DNA from: Maritimibacter fusiformis
Lineage (GTDB): Bacteria > Pseudomonadota > Alphaproteobacteria > Rhodobacterales > Rhodobacteraceae
Direction of reading: 5' to 3'
DNA length: 64,000 nucleotides
Assembly: GCF_008086115.1 (NCBI RefSeq)
Contig: NZ_VSIY01000015.1
Coordinates: forward strand, 310,001 to 374,000
Of this stretch, positions 27,370 to 36,947 are shown in pieces. The notes under the pieces are model-generated. The model saw only the letters and a program-made list of their open reading frames with translations. It did not search any database and was not told the origin of the DNA. The position numbers and the translations under genes were made by a program. The first letter of the stretch is position 1. Each line of letters opens with the position of its first letter.

Positions 27370-28308
27370 GTGGCCCCCCGGTTCTGGTATCGCCCGCCGG
27401 GCGCGCTTCTCGGACTGCTCGCGCCATTTGCCCCGGGCCGCCCGCGCCGGCGCGTTACCCCTGCGCGCCTGCCCGTGCCGGTCGTGGCGGTGGGCAGCCT
27501 GTCGCTGGGCGGCACCGGCAAGACCCCGACGGTGATCGCCATTGCCCAACGTCTGGCGGCCAAGGGCCGCGCCGTGCATGTGGTGACGGTGGGCGAGGGC
27601 ATGCCGTTTCGCGTCGATGAGCGCGGCCATGATGCCGGGGACGTGGGGGATGAGCCGCTTCTGATCGCCGCCTTCGCGCCGACCTGGGTGGCGCGTGATC
27701 TGGCCGAGGGCGCGCGCGCGGCGGTGGCCGAGGGGGCCGAGGTGGTGGTGCTCGACGGCGGCTATCCCGACGCCGTGGTTGCCGCCGATCTCACCGTGCT
27801 GGCCGAGGATGCGGTGCGCGGTTTCGGCAATGGTATCGCCTGGCCGCTGGGGCCGTTGAAACGCCCCCTCGGGCGCGGGCTGCGCGGCGTTGACCTGGTG
27901 ATCGCGATCGGCCCGGCCAAGTCGCAGGACGCGTTTTCCGACCGCTGGGGCAGGGCCCTGTCCTGCCCGGTTGCCCGCGCCCGGCTGGCGCCGCTGCCCA
28001 CCGGGATGAAGTGGGAAGGGCTGGACGTGGTCGCCTTTGCCGGGATCGGCGCGCCGGAGCGGTTTTTCGCGACCTTGCACGGGCTTGGCGCCAACCTCGT
28101 GCGCACGCAGGCGCTGAGCGATCATCAGGAGCTGACGCCGACCTTGCTGACCCGGCTGCTCGCCGAGGCCAAGGCGCGCGGCGCGCAACTGGTGACGACC
28201 GAGAAAGACGCGGTGCGGTTGCCGCGACAACACCGGCAGGCGGTTGTCAGCCTGCCGGTGCGTCTTGAACTTGAGGACTGGCGCACGCTGGACGAGCGCC
28301 TGCCGTGA
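27370..28308 (+). CDS. lpxK: tetraacyldisaccharide 4'-kinase
   Basis: Phosphorylates the 4' position of the lipid A disaccharide at the inner membrane. The P-loop GSLSLGGTGKTP near residue 45 is the LpxK signature; VVVLDGGYPDAV replaces the usual DDGxQ segment. The conserved FAGIGAPERFF and LVTTEKDAVRLP follow, and the 312 residues fit the family. It begins with GTG two bases after the waaA stop. Its stop is immediately followed by the stop of the convergent DsbA-like gene. Confidence 0.93.
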   Translation: MAPRFWYRPPGALLGLLAPFAPGRPRRRVTPARLPVPVVAVGSLSLGGTGKTPTVIAIAQRLAAKGRAVHVVTVGEGMPFRVDERGHDAGDVGDEPLLIAAFAPTWVARDLAEGARAAVAEGAEVVVLDGGYPDAVVAADLTVLAEDAVRGFGNGIAWPLGPLKRPLGRGLRGVDLVIAIGPAKSQDAFSDRWGRALSCPVARARLAPLPTGMKWEGLDVVAFAGIGAPERFFATLHGLGANLVRTQALSDHQELTPTLLTRLLAEAKARGAQLVTTEKDAVRLPRQHRQAVVSLPVRLELEDWRTLDERLP

Positions 28309-29271
28309 TCATTCGGCCAGAAGACCGTCGAGGATCTCGGTGAACGAGGCATAGCTCATGTTCGGGTGCTTCTCGCCGTTGATGACGAAGGACGGCGTTC
28401 CGGTGACCTCGTCGGCCTCGGCATTGGTCTGATACGCCGCCACCAACGCTTCGGCCAGCGGTTCGCTCTTGAGGCAGTCGTCAATCTGGTCGTTGCCCAG
28501 ACCGGCAGTGCGTCCCAGCTTCTTGAGGTTGTCGATCACCTCGGCATTCTCGCCGCTGCCGATCCACTCGCGCTGGGTGTCGTAGATCATCTCGACGATA
28601 CCGTAATAGCGCTGCGGACCGCCGCAGCGCGCGACCATGCCGGCCCAGAGGCCGAAGCGGTCGAAATAGACCTCGCGGTGAATGAATCGGACCTTGCCGG
28701 TGTCGATATAGTTGGCCTTCAGCTTGCCATGCACGTTTTCGTAGAAGTCCGCGCAGTGCGGGCAGGTGAACGAGCCGTATTCGATCACCGTGATCGGCGC
28801 ATCGGCTTCGCCCTGCACGATGTCGGCGGCCAGCGCGTCGGCGTCGAAAACCGGATCGGTATCGACCGCATCGGGCGCATCCGCGTCGGGCGTGTCCTCT
28901 GCGGCCACGGCCGCATCGTCGGAGGGCGCGTCTTCGGTTGCCGCCGGGGTGTCTGCGGTCGCGACGTCTTCGCCTTCGGGGGCGTCCGCGGTGTCATCTG
29001 CGGGCGTGCCGTTGTCGGCGGGCGTATCCGCGGCCGCAGTGTCATCTTCCGGCGCCGTTTCTTCGCCGGCGGCGGGGTCGTCCGCGACCGGTTCATCGGC
29101 CATCGCTTCCTCTTCCGCCGCGGGCGCATCGTCGGCGGCAGGGGTATCGGTGGCCGGTTGTTCGGCGGCGGGCGTCGGGTCCGGCGTATCGTCGCGGGAC
29201 TGGGTCAGGAAATAGTATCCGCCCAGTGCGATCGCGAGCACGGCAACGATGATGGAGATTACTCGGGTCAT
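28309..29271 (-). CDS. DsbA-family thiol oxidoreductase with long acidic linker
   Basis: A 320-residue membrane-anchored periplasmic protein. Residues 4-20 are a hydrophobic anchor or signal. Residues about 27-140 are a low-complexity Ala/Asp/Glu/Pro/Thr tract with many DxPA and EDxP repeats. The thioredoxin-like DsbA domain then starts with ITVIEYGSFTCPHCADFY, active site C170-P-H-C173, and includes VHREVYFDRFGLWA-like and TGTPSFVINGEKH segments (cis-Pro loop). The linker is far longer than in ordinary DsbA proteins and would hold the domain off the membrane. AAGGTG precedes ATG 29271. A DUF721 gene lies just upstream. Confidence 0.88.
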   Translation of the reverse strand: MTRVISIIVAVLAIALGGYYFLTQSRDDTPDPTPAAEQPATDTPAADDAPAAEEEAMADEPVADDPAAGEETAPEDDTAAADTPADNGTPADDTADAPEGEDVATADTPAATEDAPSDDAAVAAEDTPDADAPDAVDTDPVFDADALAADIVQGEADAPITVIEYGSFTCPHCADFYENVHGKLKANYIDTGKVRFIHREVYFDRFGLWAGMVARCGGPQRYYGIVEMIYDTQREWIGSGENAEVIDNLKKLGRTAGLGNDQIDDCLKSEPLAEALVAAYQTNAEADEVTGTPSFVINGEKHPNMSYASFTEILDGLLAE

Positions 29272-29282
29272 GAAGGCACCTT

Positions 29283-29813
29283 TCAGTCTGCCGGACGTTG
29301 CCGACGGGATAGAACGTTTGTGGCGAGAGCTTCAAGCGCTTCGCGGAGTTCCTGGTTCTGCACGCCGGCGGCGGTCCTGCGCGCTTCGGCCACGATCTGC
29401 GGATCGGGCGTGGTGTCACGCGGTTTCGGCGCCGGGTCAAAGGCGACCTGGCCGTCGGAAAAACCGGTCGGCGCGGTCTGGGTGATGCGGATGCGCGAGA
29501 TCGCGGCATAGCCGTAGGTGGCGTTCACCTTTTCGCGCAGTCCCTCCTTTTGCATTTCGAGCATCGGGGCATTGGCGCCGGTGGTCAGCAGCACCAGCGT
29601 TGCGCCAAATGCACCGCTTCGGCCATAGCTTACCTCGACCGGGCGTGCGATGCGGGCGGTGTCGGGGCCGACGATTTCTTCCCAATGGGTCAGAAGGCGC
29701 GACACGGCAAAGCCCCGGCTTTCGCCGACCTTGCGGATGCGCGGCTGCAACAGGCTCGAGGTGCGCTCGAACCCGCGCATCCGGCGGCTTTCGGTCTCGT
29801 CGGTTCTCGCCAC
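29283..29813 (-). CDS. DUF721 (DciA-like) protein
   Basis: A 176-residue protein with the DUF721 pattern: SRLLTHWEEIVGPDTARIARPVEV, then GATLVLLTTGANAPMLEMQKEGLREKVNATYGYAAISRIRI. Members related to DciA load the replicative helicase DnaB in bacteria lacking DnaC; whether this one does is inference. The start is GTG 29813, six bases after AGAGGAG. Its stop lies 11 bp before the DsbA-like gene, so the two probably form an operon. Divergent from mutY across 80 bp. Confidence 0.85.
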   Translation of the reverse strand: MARTDETESRRMRGFERTSSLLQPRIRKVGESRGFAVSRLLTHWEEIVGPDTARIARPVEVSYGRSGAFGATLVLLTTGANAPMLEMQKEGLREKVNATYGYAAISRIRITQTAPTGFSDGQVAFDPAPKPRDTTPDPQIVAEARRTAAGVQNQELREALEALATNVLSRRQRPAD

Positions 29814-29893
29814 TGGCGCTCCTCTCGTTCAGCCGCGATACTACGGGGCCGGGCCGGTTGGTGCCACAGCATTTGACGAGAGCGGAATAAATC

Positions 29894-30952
29894 ATGCGTG
29901 ACGGGCGGTTGAGCGCCAATTTGCTGGACTGGTACGACCGCCACGCCCGCGACCTGCCCTGGCGGGTGCCGCCCGATGCCCGCCGCCGGGGCGTCATGCC
30001 GGACCCCTATGCGGTCTGGCTGTCCGAGATCATGCTGCAACAGACGACGGTGGCGGCGGTAAAGGGCTATTTCCACCGGTTCCTGGCGCGCTGGCCCGAT
30101 GTCACGGCGCTGGCCCGGGCCGAGGATGGCGCGGTGATGGGGGAATGGGCGGGCCTGGGTTATTACGCGCGGGCGCGCAACCTTCTGAAATGCGCGCGGG
30201 TGGTGGCGGACGATCTGGGCGGGGTGTTTCCCGACACGCTCGATGGATTGCGCGCGCTGCCGGGGATCGGCCCCTATACCGCCGCCGCAATTGCCGCGAT
30301 CGCCTTCGACCGGCCGGAATGCGTGGTCGACGGCAATGTCGAGCGGGTGATGGCGCGGCTATTTCGCATCGAAACGCCGCTGCCCGCCGCCAAGCCCGAG
30401 ATACGGTCCCGCGCCGAAGCGTTGACCCCGCGCGCGCGCCCCGGCGATCATGCCCAGGCGGTGATGGATCTGGGGGCGACGATCTGCACGCCGAAATCGC
30501 CTGCCTGCGGCCTTTGCCCCTGGCGCGGTTCCTGTGCCGCCCTTGCCGCCGGGGTTCAGTCCGACCTGCCCGCGCGCGCGCCGAAAAAGCCCAAGCCGGT
30601 GCGTCACGGCATCGCCTACCTGGGGCGGCGCGAGGACGGTGCCTGGCTGGTCGAGCGACGGCCTGAACGCGGCCTTCTGGGCGGGATGCTGGGCTGGCCC
30701 GGTGGCGATTGGGGCGAGATGCCACAAGAGGTGCCCCCCGTGAATGCAGACTGGCGCGATCCCGGCGTCGAGGTGCGTCATACCTTCACGCATTTCCACC
30801 TGCGCCTCGGTCTGCGAATCGCGACCCTGCCGCAAGACATCCAGCCGAAAACCGGCGAGTTCGTCACGCTGCACCCCGGCGACCTGCCCACGGTGATGCG
30901 CAAGGCCCATGATCTGGCCAAGGCCGCGCTGGACGCGGACGCCAGCGGTTGA
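29894..30952 (+). CDS. mutY: A/G-specific adenine DNA glycosylase
   Basis: Removes adenine mispaired with 8-oxoguanine. The 352 residues show EIMLQQTTVAAV (catalytic Glu region), the helix-hairpin-helix LRALPGIGPYTAAAIAAIAF followed by VVDGNVERVMARLF with the catalytic Asp, and the [4Fe-4S] motif C-x6-C-x2-C-x5-C in CTPKSPACGLCPWRGSC. The C-terminal NUDIX-like 8-oxoG recognition domain is present (GWPGGDWGEMP, HTFTHFHLRL). Start ATG 29894; the ribosome site is weak. Confidence 0.96.
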   Translation: MRDGRLSANLLDWYDRHARDLPWRVPPDARRRGVMPDPYAVWLSEIMLQQTTVAAVKGYFHRFLARWPDVTALARAEDGAVMGEWAGLGYYARARNLLKCARVVADDLGGVFPDTLDGLRALPGIGPYTAAAIAAIAFDRPECVVDGNVERVMARLFRIETPLPAAKPEIRSRAEALTPRARPGDHAQAVMDLGATICTPKSPACGLCPWRGSCAALAAGVQSDLPARAPKKPKPVRHGIAYLGRREDGAWLVERRPERGLLGGMLGWPGGDWGEMPQEVPPVNADWRDPGVEVRHTFTHFHLRLGLRIATLPQDIQPKTGEFVTLHPGDLPTVMRKAHDLAKAALDADASG

Positions 30953-31008
30953 GCGCACCCGGCCCACCCCCTACACTCCGCCTTGGGGATGAAGGAGAGG
31001 CCGTGACA

Positions 31009-32148
31009 ATGGTTCCAGCACCGATGGTGGCCCGGTTCAGCCACGCGCTGCCGTTCTGGGCGTCGCTTGCGTTATTGCCGCTGGTGGCGCTGGCCGCGCA
31101 TTATGGCGGCTGGGCGCTATTGTTGCCGCCGGCGGGGGCGTGGTGGCTTTATTCCGGGCTGGATGCGCTGTTGGGCCGCAATACCGACAATCCCGACCCC
31201 GAAACGCCGTCGGCCAGCCTGTTCTGGTACAAGCTCGTCACCTGGATCTGGCTGCCGATCCAGTTGGTGATGATCTACGGCACCATCGTCTATGTCACCC
31301 AGAGCACGCACCTGGCCGGCTGGGAAAAGCTGGGGGTCTTCGTCGGCGTCGGCATCCTGTCGGGCTCGGTCGGCATCGTCTATGCCCATGAACTGATGCA
31401 CCAGCCCGACCGGTTCGAGCGTCGGCTGGCCGACATGATGCTGGCCACCGTGCTCTACAGCCATTTCCGCACCGAACATCTGCTGGTGCATCACCCCTGG
31501 GTCGGCACCCGCCGCGATGCGGTCACGGCACGGTATAACGAGGGGTTCCACCGCTATTTCCTGCGCGTGCTGGTGCAGGCGCCGCGCTCGGCCTGGAATG
31601 CCGAAAAGGCGATGCTGGCGCGCCGGGGTCTGTCGGTGCTGGACGGGGCCAACCCGTTCTGGCGCTATTGGGCGATGCAGGCGCTGGCGCTGGTCGCCGC
31701 GCTGCTGCTTGGCGGCTGGGAGGGGCTGGGACTGTTCCTGGTGCAGGCCATCGTGGCGATCTGGCAGCTTGAACTGACCAATTACGTCGAGCACTACGGG
31801 CTGACGCGCAAATACCTTGGCGATGGCCGCTATGAGCCGGTGCGCCCGCACCATAGCTGGAACGCCGATCACAAGGCGACCAACTGGCAATTCATCAACC
31901 TGCAACGCCATTCCGACCACCACTACAAGCCGTCGCGCCGCTATCCGCTGCTCCAGACCTATCCCGACAACGAGGCGCCGCAACTGCCGCTGGGCTATCC
32001 GCTGATGGGGCTGGCGGCGATGGTGCCGCCGGTCTGGCGGCGGGTGATGAACCCGAAGGTCCGCCAGTGGCGCAAGTTGCACTACCCGGAGATCACCGAC
32101 TGGGGGCCATACAAGCGCGGCGAACACCCGGTGCCGCTGGTGCGCTGA
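31009..32148 (+). CDS. alkB: AlkB-type alkane 1-monooxygenase
   Basis: Integral membrane di-iron hydroxylase for terminal oxidation of medium-chain alkanes. The 379-residue protein has about six membrane helices and the AlkB histidine boxes: YAHELMH, TEHLLVHH, LQRHSDHH, plus the NYVEHYGL motif typical of the alkane-hydroxylase group. A rubredoxin partner is not encoded next to it. AAGGAG lies 11 bases before ATG 31009 and 5 bases before an in-frame GTG at 31003, so the true start may be the GTG. Follows mutY on the same strand after about 50 bp; a strong hairpin facing the other way follows it. Confidence 0.92.
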   Translation: MVPAPMVARFSHALPFWASLALLPLVALAAHYGGWALLLPPAGAWWLYSGLDALLGRNTDNPDPETPSASLFWYKLVTWIWLPIQLVMIYGTIVYVTQSTHLAGWEKLGVFVGVGILSGSVGIVYAHELMHQPDRFERRLADMMLATVLYSHFRTEHLLVHHPWVGTRRDAVTARYNEGFHRYFLRVLVQAPRSAWNAEKAMLARRGLSVLDGANPFWRYWAMQALALVAALLLGGWEGLGLFLVQAIVAIWQLELTNYVEHYGLTRKYLGDGRYEPVRPHHSWNADHKATNWQFINLQRHSDHHYKPSRRYPLLQTYPDNEAPQLPLGYPLMGLAAMVPPVWRRVMNPKVRQWRKLHYPEITDWGPYKRGEHPVPLVR

Positions 32149-32152
32149 GGCG

Positions 32153-32178
32153 AAAAAAACCCCGCCACGAGGGCGGGG
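32153..32178 (-). terminator. intrinsic terminator of ccrM
   Basis: Read on the minus strand: CCCCGCC, a 5-base loop and GGCGGGG, followed by seven T. A classical Rho-independent terminator 54 bp after the methylase stop. The stem also faces the alkB end, where it lacks a T run. Confidence 0.88.
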
Positions 32179-32231
32179 TCAGTTGGTGTGCCGGGGCATG
32201 GGCCTCCGGCACAGGCGGTACGCCGTTGCGA

Positions 32232-33421
<1,190 letters not shown>

Positions 33422-33427
33422 AGGCAC

Positions 33428-34057
33428 TTACGATTTGTCTTGATACAAGATATTGTGCACGGGCCGGAACGAACGCCTATGATGGGGGGTGACCCCAATA
33501 TCTTGCAGCGCCGAAATGTGGCGTTTTGATGGATATCCGGCGTTTGTCTCCCAGCCATAGCCGGGATGCTGTTGCGCCAATCCCACCATGATCCGGTCGC
33601 GGGTCACTTTCGCGATGATCGAGGCGGCGGCGATCGACAGGCACCGGGCATCGCCCTTGACGACGGCGCGGGCCTCGACCGTCAGCCCGGCGGGAACGAG
33701 ATTGCCGTCGATCAACAGCCGGTCGGGGGACGGGGCCAGCCCCGCGACCGCGCGCTCCATCGCCAGATGGCTGGCATAGAGGATGTTCAGCCGGTCGATC
33801 TCGTCAACGCTGGCATGGGCGACGGACACCTGCGCCACGGCCATGATCTCGGCGAACAGCGCCTCGCGGCGTTTCGCGGTCAGTGCCTTGGAATCGTTCA
33901 GCCCCGCCGGGATGCGGTCGGGGTCGAGCACCACGGCGGCTGCCGTGACCGGCCCGGCCAGCGGCCCGCGCCCGACCTCGTCGACCCCGGCAACGCAGCG
34001 TGCGCCGGCGGCGATCAGGTCGGCCTCATGGCTGAAATCGGGCACGGGTCTGGCCAT
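33428..34057 (-). CDS. rnhB: ribonuclease HII
   Basis: Removes ribonucleotides embedded in DNA and RNA primers. The 209 residues include the active-site [16 protein letters not shown] near residue 22, [13 protein letters not shown], the downstream Asp in LLIDGN, and [15 protein letters not shown]. It ends 98 bp before the ccrM start on the same strand, so the ccrM promoter lies in its 3' flank. No residue is missing. Confidence 0.96.
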   Translation of the reverse strand: MARPVPDFSHEADLIAAGARCVAGVDEVGRGPLAGPVTAAAVVLDPDRIPAGLNDSKALTAKRREALFAEIMAVAQVSVAHASVDEIDRLNILYASHLAMERAVAGLAPSPDRLLIDGNLVPAGLTVEARAVVKGDARCLSIAAASIIAKVTRDRIMVGLAQQHPGYGWETNAGYPSKRHISALQDIGVTPHHRRSFRPVHNILYQDKS

Positions 34058-34174
34058 GTGCCTGACTTGCGCAGGGTGCGGCCCGAGGCAAGCGAAAAAG
34101 CGGGGGGCCGATGGCCCGCCCGCCTTCGATGCGCGTCGGGGACGGGACGCGCATCCGGGGACAACCTGTCGGGA

Positions 34175-34639
34175 TCAGTCCCAGAGATCAGCGCGCCGTT
34201 CGTCGCGGTAGCCGAACCGGGCCAGGCAGCGGCCCTTGTAGGCGCGGATGTCACGGCCATTGCGCACGTCCAGCCGCTCAAAGCAGCGCTCGGGCAATTG
34301 CCGCCAGCCGGCGAAATTGTTGCGCAGGCATCCGGCGCGGTAATACCGCGCGCGGTTCTGACCCTTGAGCACGACCATCGCGCATTGCGAGGGCAGAACC
34401 TTGGCGCGGTTGCCGTGGTGGCCGCCCCAGTCGCCGTGGTCACGATCACGGTCACGATCCCGGCTGGCCGCAGCGGCCATGCCGCCCAGGAGCAGGGTAA
34501 AGATGGTAACCGCCGCGATCGCGTTGGCCCTGTCGTCGGCGCGGGCCGGTTGTGCGGTCATCGGCGTCAGCGCCAGCGAGGCCGCCAGCATCGAGGCCAG
34601 GGCGGTGCGGGTGAATGTCTTGGCAAATCCGAGTTTCAT
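34175..34639 (-). CDS. exported basic protein with an Arg-Asp repeat
   Basis: A 154-residue protein of unknown function. A twin-region signal peptide (FTRTALASMLAASLALTPMTAQPARA) is followed by a hydrophobic stretch (AIAAVTIFTLLLGGMAAAA), then SRDRDRDRDHGDWGGHHG, a short Arg-Asp repeat next to a Gly/His-rich patch. The C-terminal half holds four Cys (PSQCAMV, AGCLRNN, ERCFER, GRCLAR), likely two disulfides in the periplasm. ATG 34639 follows AAAGGACACGC. It is divergent from the next small secreted gene. Resemblance to other exported RcnB-like or envelope stress proteins is only superficial. Confidence 0.75.
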   Translation of the reverse strand: MKLGFAKTFTRTALASMLAASLALTPMTAQPARADDRANAIAAVTIFTLLLGGMAAAASRDRDRDRDHGDWGGHHGNRAKVLPSQCAMVVLKGQNRARYYRAGCLRNNFAGWRQLPERCFERLDVRNGRDIRAYKGRCLARFGYRDERRADLWD

Positions 34640-34824
34640 TGCGTGTCCTTTCATCATCTCAATTCGGTAGGCGGGACCGGGTGAGCGGACGCCGCGAAAG
34701 CGATGAGACAAGGGTGGGCCGGGACAGCACGGCTAGACAATATCGGCCGGCGGTTATGGGATATCAGCGTGCTTTCGGGGCTTTGATATTGAATAGCAGT
34801 GCCGCCCGGCGCAGATTCCAAAGC

Positions 34825-35124
34825 ATGAAAAACGCACTCATCTCCCTGGCGCTTGGCGCCGCCCTCACGCTCGCTTCCAACCCGGTGGCGGCGGATTGCT
34901 ATGCCGACTACAAGGCCAAGCGCGACAACCCGCTGAAGCTGCATTATGGTGTTGTCCAACTGCCCGACAGCGCCTGCGCGTCGGTGGACGCGGCCCGGCC
35001 CGTGATCGCCCAGCGGATTGCGCCAGACGGCTGGACGCTGTTGAATGTGGTGTCGCTGTTTGGCGCCGACGGGTTGACGGAGAAGAGGAAAACGAGTGCG
35101 GGAGAGTTCTTCCTTCGCTACTGA
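34825..35124 (+). CDS. small secreted protein, function unknown
   Basis: A 99-residue protein with signal peptide MKNALISLALGAALTLASNPVAA followed by DCYADYKAKRDNPLKLHYGVVQL and a second Cys in DSACAS, probably one disulfide in the periplasm. It ends LTEKRKTSAGEFFLRY, the last 29 bases overlapping the start of the next gene in another frame, which implies translational coupling. The pair (short secreted protein, then membrane-anchored winged-helix protein) looks like a functional unit, but I recognise neither. Confidence 0.72.
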   Translation: MKNALISLALGAALTLASNPVAADCYADYKAKRDNPLKLHYGVVQLPDSACASVDAARPVIAQRIAPDGWTLLNVVSLFGADGLTEKRKTSAGEFFLRY

Positions 35125-35800
35125 CACGCGCCTGACAGGCAACCGCGTCGTCATTCTTGGCATCGCCGCGATCGTCGCGATCCTCGGGGTCGCGGCGGTT
35201 CTTCTGTTCATGAACCTGCCGGATGCCAACGCCTTCAACGCCCGGGTGGAGCAACTGTTCGTCGAGAACGACGATCTGACCTCGGGGGCCGAGATCAAGC
35301 TTCTGGAAATTCTCGCCCAGTCGGGCACCGCCTTTTCCGACACGCTCAGCAGCTACCGGGTGGTGATCTTCGTGCTGATGGTGTTCGCCACCGGCCTTCT
35401 GGTCGCCGCACTGGTGTTTCTGATCACCATCATCACGCTGAGCCGCCGGATGTCCGAGATCGAGCGCGCCGGCATCCAGGTCAATTCCCTGATCATCAGC
35501 CGGGCGGATCGGGCGGTGTATCTCAACAACATGGAATTCACCCTGACCGAAGCGGCCATCGAAACCCTTGCGGTGCTGGCCGAGGCCCGGATGGATGAGG
35601 ACGTGCTGACCGGGGCCGAGATCGAGGCGGTGATCTCCGGCCGCGATGCCTCCGAATGCGACGAGGCAGCCGGGGCGACCCGGATCAAGCGGCTTCGTGA
35701 CGCGCTGGGCAACCAGATGATGTCGGAGCTTCTGGTGCGCACCATCGCCCGGCGCGGCTACATGCTGTCGATCGACAAGGACGTGATTCGGATGATCTGA
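35096..35800 (+). CDS. two-helix membrane protein with C-terminal winged-helix-like domain
   Basis: A 234-residue protein starting at GTG 35096. Two transmembrane helices (about 18-40 and 88-114) enclose a roughly 47-residue loop. After the second helix, residues about 140-227 (VYLNNMEFTLTEAAIETLAVL, ATRIKRLRDALGN, LLVRTIARRGYML) follow the layout of the OmpR-type C-terminal DNA-binding domain: the LT-x-E helix, the recognition helix with RLR, and the final RxxRGYxL hairpin. With both termini inside, this domain would face the cytoplasm, making it a candidate membrane-bound one-component regulator whose loop senses the periplasm. No receiver domain is present. The upstream secreted protein overlaps it by 29 bases and could be the partner. 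Function otherwise unknown. Confidence 0.75.
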   Translation: MRESSSFATDTRLTGNRVVILGIAAIVAILGVAAVLLFMNLPDANAFNARVEQLFVENDDLTSGAEIKLLEILAQSGTAFSDTLSSYRVVIFVLMVFATGLLVAALVFLITIITLSRRMSEIERAGIQVNSLIISRADRAVYLNNMEFTLTEAAIETLAVLAEARMDEDVLTGAEIEAVISGRDASECDEAAGATRIKRLRDALGNQMMSELLVRTIARRGYMLSIDKDVIRMI

Positions 35801-36020
35801 GCTACCGGCTCATCCGGCGCGAAGCGGGGACACTGCGGGTCGTGCGTTGGCGTTGCGGAATGGCGACCCGCCCGATCCTGATTCGCTTCGGCAAGATATG
35901 TAGCGGCTCTGACTTCGGGAATCGCTCCTTCAAACCGCTCCCGGGAGGCAAGGCTGGGCGTCGCCCCAGGGATTCCCCGGATTGAAAGCCCGGGAAAAGG
36001 AAGCTGTCGACCCTGCCGTC

Positions 36021-36425
36021 CTAGTGCTCGTGCGGCCCCAGGCGGTCGTGCAGACGGGAATCATGGGTCTTGAAATGGTTGGAGAACCAGGCTTCCAGCG
36101 TCTTGGCCAACCGGTCCGCGGCCTCGTCCGGCGCATCAAGATTGCCGTCCATGATGTCGCGCAACTCGTCCAGAAGCCGCTCGTGGTCGTGCTTGTGCTC
36201 GTCGCGCTGGTCGTAGCGGTGCGCCTTCATCTGCTGTTCCTCGAGCGCGAAATGCGACGAGATCGCGCGCAGGAGGTCGCCGAAGTCGCGTTGGACATCG
36301 GCATCCGGGCGCCGGTCGAGGATCGACGCGGCCGTCTGGTTGACCAGGTCGATCAGCTCCTGATGTTCGTGGTCAATCGCCGGATTCCCAACGGAAAATT
36401 CCGGTTTCCATTCAATAGGTGCCAT
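36021..36425 (-). CDS. bacteriohemerythrin
   Basis: A 134-residue four-helix di-iron protein that binds O2, and in some systems NO. All expected ligands are visible: His21 (IDHEHQEL), His58 and Glu62 (HFALEEQ), His77 and His81 (HKHDH), His117 and Asp122 (HFKTHD). No fused sensor or methyl-accepting domain exists, so it is a free carrier or sensor. It is the last gene of the eight-gene minus-strand operon with the heme-copper enzyme, 18 bp after the anchored unknown, which suggests a role in handling O2, NO or iron for that system. Confidence 0.92.
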   Translation of the reverse strand: MAPIEWKPEFSVGNPAIDHEHQELIDLVNQTAASILDRRPDADVQRDFGDLLRAISSHFALEEQQMKAHRYDQRDEHKHDHERLLDELRDIMDGNLDAPDEAADRLAKTLEAWFSNHFKTHDSRLHDRLGPHEH

Positions 36426-36443
36426 CGTCGTTGCCTCCGTTGG

Positions 36444-36947
36444 TCACTGAAAGACGAATCCTTCTTCCTTGCGGAAATCAATAACGAAGCTCTGCTCGGG
36501 CGCAAGCTCGACCCGCCGCTCCGCTTGGAAGTCGAACCCTTCGGATGCCGGGTTGTCGCGCATCCGCACCAGCAGGGTATGCGTGCCCGCGGGCAGAAGC
36601 ACACGTTCGTACAGCCGGGACGGTCCGCTGCCGGCCAACCCGGAGGGCGCGCGTTCCTCGGCATAGACGAGATCACCGTCGACCAGAAGCTCGACGTAGA
36701 TCGGCGGCCGCCTGCGGTCGCAAATCTGGGTCGCGCGCATGTTGGGCGGCAGTTTCGCCAGTTCTTCGGGCGTCCGGTCGCGGCAGGTTGCGCTGCGGTC
36801 GCCGCTGTGGGTGAAGCTCAGGCGCACCAGGGCCATCCCCTCGGGAACGCTGCGCCACGACGGCGCGTAGGACAGCCAGGCGACGCCGAAGAACAGGGCC
36901 GTCGAGATCAGACCGCCGATAACCAGATGATGCAGACGCCCGGTCAT
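36444..36947 (-). CDS. membrane-anchored protein of unknown function in the heme-copper operon
   Basis: A 167-residue protein with one N-terminal helix (HLVIGGLISTALFFGVAWL), so the rest should be periplasmic. The soluble part has two cysteines (SATCRDRT, ATQICDRR) and beta-rich stretches such as YVELLVDGDLVYAEE and LLPAGTHTLLVRMRD, reminiscent of small accessory beta domains. No cofactor motif is clear. It overlaps the end of the cytochrome b fusion gene by 4 bases and is followed by hemerythrin. It may be an assembly or structural partner of the cytochrome b fusion; that is inference from the overlap. Confidence 0.72.
   Translation of the reverse strand: MTGRLHHLVIGGLISTALFFGVAWLSYAPSWRSVPEGMALVRLSFTHSGDRSATCRDRTPEELAKLPPNMRATQICDRRRPPIYVELLVDGDLVYAEERAPSGLAGSGPSRLYERVLLPAGTHTLLVRMRDNPASEGFDFQAERRVELAPEQSFVIDFRKEEGFVFQ

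Noticed and set aside
35801..36020. A short minus-strand frame and GC-rich hairpins between the winged-helix gene and hemerythrin
   Set aside because: No ribosome site or domain; the hairpins have no T run and are not convincing as terminators.
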